Below are positions 1 to 7,180 of a stretch of DNA of 10,899 bases, piece by piece. The notes below the pieces were generated by a model. That model saw nothing but the letters and a program-made list of their open reading frames with translations, did no database searches and was not told the DNA's origin. The first letter of the stretch is position 1. Every line of letters begins with the position of its first letter. The stretch comes from Jimgerdemannia flammicorona (Eukaryota > Mucoromycota > Endogonomycetes > Endogonales > Endogonaceae). The translations under genes were made by a program, and so were the position numbers. The stretch lies in contig RBNI01006861.1 of NCBI GenBank assembly GCA_003990745.1, forward strand, positions 1-10,899, given 5' to 3'.

Positions 1-20
1 CCCCCTCCCTCCCTCCCCCC
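1..20. repeat. C/T-rich simple tract (G4-capable on - strand)
   Basis: The first 20 bases are C runs separated by single T residues. The complementary strand therefore has four G runs of three or more with one-base loops, which fits the G-quadruplex consensus. The tract is cut by the window edge, so its full length and function are unknown. Confidence 0.7.
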
Positions 21-212
21 AATGCTGTTTCTTCTGACTCCATGGCTACCTTTGACTTACTAGGCAGAGCAGGAGAGATATCACAACTCATCTGAATAGA
101 GCAATAGTGCCTCAACCTTGTTGACTTGGTGGTTCAGTTAGACTAATACTTTTTTTTTAGTTAAGATAATAATAATATAAATATAAACACAAATAAAAGC
201 AGAAGTACAAGC

Positions 213-602
213 ATGCCAATGAGCTCTCTACTGAACCAAAATGAGAGATGGAAGCACTATACTAAACCTATTAAGAGAAGAGAGGTCCTATAGAAAAAGA
301 AAAGGAAGAACAAAATGCTAGTAAGTTAGTAATACAACAACTGTACTGCTATGCCACTACACTGCTACAACTGGGGATCTGTGAAATAGCAGAAAAGCTT
401 GGTACTCTAATCAAATATTGTGAGTTGTCAACAGATGATGAAAAACATAAACAGAAAGCATAATGTGAAGGAAGAGAAAAGGGTGGAGTTGGAAGAGTAC
501 AGTCCAACATCCCCAACAATCCTTCATGAAGCCATTAAGTCCTTGCTTCAGAAATCAGAAGTCACTGCTATGCCCACCATACTGTCTAGTGATATATGCT
601 GA
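213..602 (+). pseudogene. Probable broken coding remnant, unknown protein
   Basis: I do not recognise the protein. Three protein-like stretches follow one another in different frames. An ATG at 213 opens 26 codons ending at TAG 291-293. A second frame is open from about 270 to about 460 and includes LLQLGICEIAEKLGTLIKYC and the charged stretch ELSTDDEKHKQKA. A third frame is open from 420 to TGA 600-602 and includes SPTSPTILHEAIKSLLQKSE. The helical, charged composition is more protein-like than the surrounding AT-rich DNA. Two frame changes would be needed to join the pieces, so this is a degraded gene, or exons whose introns I cannot place; a GTAAGT-like sequence occurs near 321. It is followed 61 bases later by an A23 run. 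Chance open frames remain possible. Confidence 0.3.
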
Positions 603-663
603 AACATGTATGCCGAAACATGGGCTCTATATATTATAGTAAGGTATAAGTAAAGGTGAGGGG

Positions 664-686
664 AAAAAAAAAAAAAAAAAAAAAAA
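664..686. repeat. A23 homopolymer
   Basis: There is an uninterrupted run of 23 A residues 61 bases after the end of the upstream coding remnant. It could be a microsatellite or the fossil poly(A) tail of a retrocopied sequence on the + strand. No AATAAA is seen just before it, which weakens the tail reading. Confidence 0.85.
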
Positions 687-1459
687 TGGCAACATTTGAA
701 ATGGAATCATGTATATAAGAGCAGGAAGAACAGTGTGAAGAGATACTATGGATAAAATCAAACCCACAAATTATGCAAATGAACAAAGTGATCAATTCTT
801 ACATATATTAAAACTTATCAGTCCTGATTGCTATAAATAAAGTATTTCAGAATTTATGTAAACAATTGCCAAACAGCAAATCAAGTGAGAAGAAGAATGG
901 GGTATAAGTTCAATTTGTATCTGTTGAGATAAACTAATGACAAAATGCAGCCCAAGTATGCCAATAGATATATAGATGTACATTATATACTTTGGAAACT
1001 CATTGTTGGCCATTTGGTGTTCAAGGCATTCTATGTAGATGATGCTTACAAGTGCTATTTGATGACTTTTGTAATGATTAATGTTTAATTTTTCCTACAT
1101 GGAAGGATGTTCACACTCTATATATTGATAGATAAGATATTTGTACTTTCAGCTTACATATACTGCTTATTCAGATCTGCTGCTTCAAACTCAGAACATT
1201 TCTTGTATATAATAGGAGGGTCATACCAAGTATTATAAAAACTCTTGTACAATGTAAAGAAAGTCTCCATGACATATATAAAAAGTATTGCTCCCCACTT
1301 GGTATTTCCAATAGAATATCACAGCAGTTAGTATTGGTAAAACTGGACCATTGATCGAATTAGTAAGAGGGCAGTAATTAATCCATCCTTACCTACAATT
1401 AATAAAGACTAATAGTTTGAAGATATAAAGACTCACATTTGAACTATCAGAATCCCATT
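687..1459. other. AT-rich DNA, no supported gene
   Basis: This AT-rich stretch holds no gene that I can support. One + strand frame from 933 to 1235 is open for about 100 codons except for a single TAA at 1086-1088, and includes KAFYVDDAYKCY. It has no recognisable family context. A possible 60-codon - strand frame at 831-1013 is low-complexity hydrophobic and not convincing. I see no tRNA-like fold or clear regulatory signal. Confidence 0.5.
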
Positions 1460-1466
1460 GCTTTTG

Positions 1467-1520
1467 TTTTTTTTTTTTTATTTTGTTTTATATATATATA
1501 TTTATTTTTTATTTTTAATA
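1467..1520. repeat. T-rich / TA low-complexity tract
   Basis: A run of T residues is interrupted by single A or G, followed by about five TA units near 1489-1500 and then more T-rich sequence. This is typical simple-sequence DNA. It could lie in an intron or intergenic spacer; nothing indicates a function. Confidence 0.75.
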
Positions 1521-1613
1521 TTTCCTCCATTTTCCAGTCATACCTCAAACAATATTGTCATATCTCAAATAATATTCCATAGCCACTTTCAACATCCCCC
1601 CCACTCTTCATGA

Positions 1614-1730
1614 ACCCTATCACACAAAGACATCAGACTTCATGAACTCAAGAGCATTGTTGAAACCCTAGCTGCCATGACTGACCTAGCACTCACCTCC
1701 AAGCTTAATGCAGAGGTGGCCAGCCCATAG
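1614..1730 (+). pseudogene. Short coding remnant, unknown protein
   Basis: A + strand frame runs for 38 codons between TGA 1611-1613 and TAG 1728-1730 and reads as a plausible amphipathic helix, including HELKSIVETLAAMTDLALTS. The composition (Glu, Lys, Leu, Ala) is unlike the surrounding AT-rich DNA. It has no start codon of its own and may be one exon or fragment of a larger broken gene. I cannot assign a family. It need not be related to the remnant at 213-602 or to the - strand fragment at 2068-2632. Confidence 0.3.
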
Positions 1731-2067
1731 TGTGAGGTATCTGTCAATATATATTTATGTTAATTACAGATTCTATTTACAGCAACCATTACATTTGTAC
1801 ATGTATATAACTCACCAGACTCCTATAGCTACTACTTCCAAGTGTGTCTCGGGATTTCCACCCATCTTCATCCTAATCACTAGACCTAATACATATCAAT
1901 AGACAAGTGGCTAAGCAATGCACATCATATTGTTTAATGCTGTTCCCTCTGGCCACCACAAGGGTGACAGTAAAAGGTATTAATATAGTTATGCTGGAAG
2001 TAAAACCCCTGCTGCCCAGATCAAATGTGATGGGTTAGAACACAATGATATTAGTAGATAGGATAGA
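1731..2067. other. Intergenic DNA, nothing recognised
   Basis: No convincing coding frame, RNA gene or repeat is visible. A + strand frame around 1992-2145 is open for stretches on both sides of a single TAG, but it overlaps the better-supported - strand fragment and matches nothing I know. Confidence 0.4.
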
Positions 2068-2632
2068 TCAGATACAGTGTCCCAGATGCACTGGGTGTTG
2101 GTGATGACTGTGATACTCATCACACTGCTCCTCACTGCTCTCCTCTAGTTTACTCTCACCTATCTCGAATCTGTCTGTCTTGGCCTCGCACACTGCTCCT
2201 GCACATCCATCAAGAAGATTCAAGCATAGATGCCATATATTTGGTAAGTTAGGTGACTGGAACAGGTCGTTCGAGAAGAGTGTATAGGTGTCACTGAGGG
2301 TCCTGAATGCCTGAGAATATGAAGATGAGGAGGGACTCACAAATATGTCAGTTATCCAACTCTTGCCCTCCTCCATCATGATGATGGAAAAAAAAAAAAT
2401 AAAAAAAAAAAAACACTGTTCTGTTCACTACTTTTATGAACCCTATGACCAGTTTGGTGAAATTGTTGAGAGCCCAGTTATGATGCTCCTTGCACTCCTT
2501 GATGGCCTCAATGACCTCGGCAGGGGCATTATGGCCTGGCTCCTCTGACTGGATGGTGCAGCACTTCTATATCCTCCAATATGCTAGTATATTTGGGTCG
2601 TGGGTAGCCTTCTTATTGGAGGAGGAAGGAGT
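2068..2632 (-). pseudogene. Broken protein-coding fragment, unknown protein
   Basis: Read on the - strand, two long open stretches adjoin. The first, from about 2632 down to 2414, has 73 codons with one in-frame TAG (complement of 2567-2569) and includes VIEAIKECKEHHNWALNNF. The second, from 2379 down to 2068, has 103 codons starting at an ATG, includes ITDIFVSPSSSSYSQAFRTL and later an acidic, His-rich tail, and ends at a stop. A T-rich tract between them (2388-2413) puts them in different frames. The region has six CpGs, unlike the adjoining LINE, so it is a different class of sequence. Its upstream end abuts the 5' junction of LINE copy A, so the N-terminal part was probably separated by that insertion. 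The family is not recognised. Alternatives are a gene with an intron containing the T tract, or a fragment of an unidentified transposon. Confidence 0.45.
2388..2413. repeat. A-rich tract (A12-T-A13)
   Basis: Twelve A residues, one T and thirteen A residues interrupt the - strand coding fragment and change its frame. It may be an expanded homopolymer, the polypyrimidine part of an intron on the - strand, or a tail left by a small + strand retro-insertion. No obvious target duplication flanks it. Confidence 0.85.
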
Positions 2633-5049
2633 GATAGACTGGAGGGTTCAGTAAGCTAGGCTGGAGGTTGCCAAGCTATAGAACTTACTGAGGAGAGAGG
2701 AGGATGTACAGATGTAGGCATTGGTAGCTAGGCTGAAATAGCAGGAACTAGAGGAGGGAGAGTGACCTATCAAGTATCTGTTGAGGCTCCTCCAGACTAA
2801 GAGAGTATGGCATAGGTGAGAAGGGGTGTTGGATGAGGATGGAGAGATAGTGGTGGGGTGCAAGATATATTAGAACAATTGAGTGGCCAGTAGAGTGGAC
2901 TTTAGAGTGAGGAGGAGGAAGGAAAGGATGCTCTGGACATTGAGCAGTATCTGGAGGAGTGGTACTCTGTTCTGACTATGGGCTTGGGAGAACTGGGATC
3001 ATCTGTTCAGCAGGAGAAAATTCTCCAGGTCTTGGCTTCTATGAGTCTGGACACTACATCAGAAGAGAATAAATTATCTTAAGATTTCTAGAAGAAGATG
3101 GTGGTAGTTGAGGAGGTGCTGGAGGAGATGGTATAGATGTATAATGAGGTCATTAGTTCTGGGGTGTAGATTGGAAGACAGCAGTTGGGACTGATAACCT
3201 TATTATATAAAGATAAGGAGAGGAGGGAGGACTGAAAGAACTGGAGGCTGATTATACTTCTGAATATAGACTGCAAGATGGTGATGAAGGTCCTGGTGAT
3301 CAGATTGCAGAGAATGGCTCAACAGATATTAGAGAAGGAGTAGAGGGCTTTGTGGGGGGTCACCTTATTAGAGATAGCACTATATAGATCTATGGAGTTA
3401 TTGAAAGAGTGAGGGCTGCAGAAGTAGATAGTCATCTGGTATTCTTGGATCAGGAGAAAGCCTATAACAGGGTTCAGAGAGTGTGGCTTGACATAGTACT
3501 ATAGTGTATTAGAGTTCTCCCAGGTATTTGAAGCTCTATTATTAGTCTGCTGGAGGGGAGCTAAGTGGTCATTCTGGCTAATAGCTATAGAGATATCTCC
3601 TTCTCTCTTAGAAGAGAGGTGCCACAGGATGATCCACTCTTACCTATTCTTTATATCTTTACTTTAGAGCTATTGCTAGATAGGATCAGGTGCTGAGTAG
3701 GAGGTTTGGATATTTTTGAGATTAATTGGAAGATTGGGACCTTTGTAGATAATATGGTGGTTAGACTGAAGTCAGTAGAGGATGTGGCAGCACTGAAGAG
3801 AGTAGTAGAATAGTATGAGAGGTACTCTGGGATAAAGCTCAACTGGCACAAGTATGAGACAATAGTACTTGGTGAGGGTGTGGTAGGGGGAGACATTATT
3901 GAAATAATTGTCTCTACCAGAGAGATGGTCCAGTATCTAGAAATCTTCTTCTCAGTATATAGATTCTTGCTTCTCAAGAAGTAGTAGAAACAAAAGCTAG
4001 TAGACTAGAACAGGGTATTAGTGAGCTGAGGGAGTCAATATATATCTCTGGTGGGGAGAGTGATGGTCTTAAATATATATTGGATGCTAAAGCAATGATA
4101 CTTAGATTACTATCTTGATTTTCTGATATAAGTAGTTAAGAGACTACTAAAGATAGCCCACTCATAGCTCTAGGCTGGAAGGTATAGTCAGATAGGATGG
4201 GAGGTGCTGATGATTCCAGTGAGCTATAAAGGGCTTGATCTGGTAGACTTTACTAAGTATCTACACTACTTAAGAGTATGATGGTTGAGGAGAGCAGAGG
4301 AGCTGAGAGGAGAGAAATGGGTACCCCTTATACAATATCTTTGAGAGATATAGGTGTCACCCAGGGGAGGTTCTGACAATCTGCTTTCTTTGGTAGTACT
4401 GAAGAAGAGCTAAAAAATATACTATAAAGGCTTCTGGTGGGATGTGGTCAATAGAGCCCACTGCATTGGTATCTAGTAGAGAAGTGAGGAGAGAGAAGAG
4501 GACTAGAGATCTAGGATGTGGCAGTGGAATTGTCTACTATTGGGGGGTAGCTAGATAGAGAACTATAGTCTCAAGAATAGAATAGAATGCCTTAGAGGAC
4601 AGGGGAGAGATCTCTGACCTGAGATCTGGCAGAGAGTTGATATTAGAGAAGGATGGAACTGAGCCAGCATCTGATTGTAAAACAAGACAGTGGTGAGGTG
4701 GCTCCCATCTAAATTCTGAGTGGTGTGGTGGAGGTTCTTGAGGTGGAATATGATACTGAACTTCCAGTTGGGGTATCTGGTCAAGAGTGGTATCTTTGAT
4801 TGTGAAGAATGCTACAATATAGGGCAGGAGAGTGGGATGGTACAGACCTCAGAATATTGGTTGGAAGAGTGTGAGAGTTTGGAGATTTTCTGAAAAAAGA
4901 TTGAGAGGAGATTGGGAGTAGCAGTTCTAGGGCCTAGAGGAGGTAGGCAGTGGGATATCCTGCAATTACAATTGATAGGTGGCATTGATAATAAGTAGCT
5001 CACAGTTGGATGGGCAATAGCTGTATAGGTTGGTCTTACTGAACATTGG
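2620..5049 (+). mobile_element. LINE copy A: 5'-truncated, degraded non-LTR retrotransposon
   Basis: Translated pieces align in order with ORF2 of the downstream LINE (copy B) from the linker before the RT to beyond the ORF2 end. The left junction is near 2620-2636, where homology starts (the DWRV sequence shared with B near 8183) and the - strand fragment ends. No ORF1 or endonuclease part is present, so it is 5'-truncated, as is common for LINEs inserted by target-primed reverse transcription. The right end is abrupt: homology stops at about 5049, opposite 10596 of copy B, with no poly(A). This suggests that the rest of its 3' end was displaced by the insertion of copy B. The element has no CpG dinucleotide and carries many stops, so it looks old and inactive. 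Confidence 0.85.
2634..4998 (+). pseudogene. LINE ORF2 remnant (reverse transcriptase and C-terminal domain)
   Basis: This is the decayed reverse-transcriptase protein of copy A. The reading frame changes twice: one frame to about 2850, a second to about 3325 (with GLITLLYKDKERRED, matching GLVMLLYRNKERQED in copy B), then a third to the end. Motif A reads FLDQEKAYN (3442-3468). The thumb-side block is REVPQDDPLLPILY (about 3613-3654), the active-site box is FVDN at 3742-3753 instead of FADD, and SGIKLNWHK follows near 3829-3855. The C-terminal Cys motif retains FDCEEC, but the His is replaced by Tyr before WLEEC (about 4794-4875). Many in-frame TAG, TGA and TAA codons are present. It ends with TAG 4996-4998 at the same alignment position as the last stop of copy B. 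It cannot encode an active enzyme. Confidence 0.85.
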
Positions 5050-5495
5050 CAGAGTATCAGCTTTCTCTGGTACCATTCAGGTTACACAACCTTTGGAAGG
5101 CACTTATAACATCGTTTTTGGAGAAAAGAGACTAACAATACAGTGACTGACAGGCAACCTGAGGTACATACTGGGCAGGGTGGCCTAAGTGCTTTCAACT
5201 GGCAGTAGGTGGAGAGGGGCCTGGGCCTGGGGGGGGGCATGAGGGGGCTGCTGGTGGGAGGATGCAGAAGAGGTGGAGGTATTGGTAGTGGATAAGGGTC
5301 TGGGAGAGCAAGCTTTGTAGAGATAGTGAAGGGGAGGCAGCAGGCATCAGGGCTGGAGGGCTGGCTAAGGAGGGGTAAGAAGACCGAGAAGGTGGCAGTG
5401 CATGGTGGAGTAGCTCTTGGAAAGGGGGGCAGTGGAGTGGCTGGGGGAGTGTAACTGCTGATGGCGATAGGACTGCTAATCTGGAAAAAAATCCA
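5050..5495 (+). other. G-rich 5' region of LINE copy B (5' UTR or ORF1 N-terminus)
   Basis: This segment is purine- and G-rich. All three + strand frames are broken by stops, and none can be chosen with confidence. One frame around 5180-5490 reads as a Gly/Arg-rich sequence with few stops, most of which could be mutated CAG or CAA codons, so part of it may be the N-terminus of ORF1. Long open frames on the - strand here (for example 5195-5911) are Pro/Ser-rich. They arise because the + strand has few C residues and therefore few reverse-complement stops. An internal promoter would be expected here in a LINE of this type, but I cannot see one. Confidence 0.5.
5216..5247 (+). other. G-quadruplex-capable motif
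   Basis: Four G runs (4, 3, 9 and 5 bases) are separated by loops of 3, 3 and 5 bases, which satisfies the intramolecular G-quadruplex consensus on the + strand. It lies near the 5' end of LINE copy B. Any effect on transcription or reverse transcription is inference. Confidence 0.6.
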
Positions 5496-7150
5496 GATGT
5501 GATAACTGTTGGCAAGGCTGAGCAGCTGAGGCTTGGAAGACAAGGGGATTTGGCAGATAGTATGACAGGCCTAGTGGTGGCCCTGTTACTCAAAAAATCG
5601 ATCTTGGCATTCACAGTTACACTGTGCTTCTGGGGCTTAGCAGTGATGGCGAAAATGGTGCTGGGGCTTATCACTAAGCAGGTGGCAGGAGCCACGTCAG
5701 TGAAGTTTTTAAAGGGACTGGAGGGTGTGGAGGTGGGTTTTGAGGAGGCTGAGCTACTGGAGGAGGCATTGAAGGTTGGGTTGGTGGTTGGGGAGGTGTG
5801 TGTTCCGATGGTGAGATGTCTGAAATAGGATCCAAGAGTGGTCCAACTACTGGTAAAAGGAGTGCCCATGGTGATGGTGATGGAGATGAGAAAGAGAGTT
5901 GAGGATATCATGGCAGAGTATGGAGAGGTGGTGGATATCGGATTCAGGGTCTGGGAAGAGACCTTGCTCAGAACTGGGGATGTGGATGTAAGGATTCAGC
6001 TGGTTGGGAAAGAAGCTACTGGGAAGGCAAGAGACTGGCCTTTGGTGATGGTCTGGGGAGTGATCTTGTGCAAAGTGATGAGGGTGAAAGGAAGTGAAGA
6101 GGAGGAAGAGGATTTATTGGAAGTACTGAAAGAATTGGATAGTGCCATGGAGCAGCAAGCAAAGGCTTGGAAGGCTTTTGTGGAGTTAACACACCTGGAG
6201 GTAGTGGATGGAAAGAGGATTCAAGTGGACAAGGTGCAGTAGAAAAGAGCTCAGGGGCATAAGAGACAGAAGGATCTGCTGGCTAAACTGGGGAATAGAC
6301 CACAGGAGGATGTGAGCAAGATGATGGGGGTGGAAGGGCCAAAGTGAGCATCTGGGCTAGTGAGAGGAGTGGAAATGCCAGAGAAGAGACAGGAAAGGTG
6401 AAGGAGGTGAAGATTATTAACCCATATACTGATAGCACCTTGGAGGTTTGGGATGAGGTCTGGGAGGATTCCCCCACTCCTTCTCCTCTTATCAGACAAG
6501 GCCCAGCTTCCAGAAATAAGATGATGGAGGATGTGACAATGCTGGGGACTCATCAGGTAAAATTCAGCATTCCAGAGGTGATAAATGGGGGACATGTGGT
6601 GGCAGCCAGAGAGGAGGAACTGGTGGATGTCTCAGAGGTGTGAGATGAGGCTGCAAGTGCTGGAGCCGACACCACAATGCTGGATGGAGGGAGGCTGGTG
6701 ACCCCTGGAGGAAAGGAGGTGGGGAACCTACTTTGGATATGCAGAATGATGAATAACCTAGTAGTAGAAGAGTTGGGGGAGGTGGACTTGCAAGTGATAG
6801 GTGATGAGCACTGGATGCGAATTTTGCAGGGGGATGGAGTGATGATGGCACTGAAGGTGGAAATTCTTGCAGTATATCTGGAGGAGGAAGGGTATGAGGT
6901 GGACAAGGAGCAAGAGGTGGAGATAGTGGTCATTGCTGGGGAGAGGACTGAGTACTGTTGGAATAAGTGTCATGGATTACAGCTTTGGCAGGAGGCTTAC
7001 ATTGAGTACTGGGAGGAGTTTGAGGAGAAGGCAGATAGGGAGATGAATGAGCTGTTGGCTGGATTGGAGGCTCAGAGGGCTGAAGAGGAGGAGGTGATGG
7101 CAGAACATAATCTGGATACAGCACAAGAGGAGATGAGCATGGAGCAGTAG
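5496..7150 (+). pseudogene. LINE ORF1 (Gag-like) remnant
   Basis: ORF1 of such LINEs makes an RNA-binding, coat-like protein. One frame is open from 5496 to 6242 apart from TAG 5826-5828, and reaches TAG 6240-6242 after a helical, acidic stretch with KELDSAMEQQAKAWKAFVEL. The reading then moves to another frame between about 6299 and 6343 and continues to TAG 7148-7150, with one internal TGA at about 6641-6643. The last 60 residues (EFEEKADREMNELLAGLEAQ and following) are strongly charged and coiled-coil-like. I cannot see a certain CCHC knuckle. An alternative frame in 5478-5830 contains CDNC and Gly-rich sequence with only TGA/TAG/TAA changes, so the N-terminal frame is ambiguous. The identification rests mainly on position upstream of ORF2. 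Confidence 0.6.
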
Positions 7151-7180
7151 AGATCGACTGATAACAAATCATATTTCATT

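Noticed and set aside
933..1238. + strand frame with one stop and a YVDD-like tetrapeptide (1032-1043), resembling a copia RT box
   Set aside because: No other RT or integrase motifs surround it, the sequence is AT-rich, and a lone YVDD is easily met by chance.
2388..2413. Poly(A) tail of a separate + strand retrotransposon ending here
   Set aside because: The sequence just upstream on + is the antisense of the protein-like fragment, with no AATAAA and no LINE or SINE similarity. It is kept only as an A-rich tract.
3651..3977. 108-codon - strand frame across the RT core of copy A
   Set aside because: Antisense shadow of the RT pseudogene; the + strand translation aligns with copy B, while this one has no family features.
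5082..5543. 153-codon - strand frame with a CPVC pair and more Cys near its C-terminus
   Set aside because: It overlaps the 238-codon frame in another register, is Pro-rich, and crosses the expected A/B junction. Cys spacing alone is not evidence of a zinc finger.
5195..5911. 238-codon open frame on the - strand, Pro/Ser/Thr-rich
   Set aside because: Opposite to the LINE ORF1 remnant in a G-rich, C-poor region. It is low complexity, has no domain, and is explained by the rarity of reverse-complement stops.
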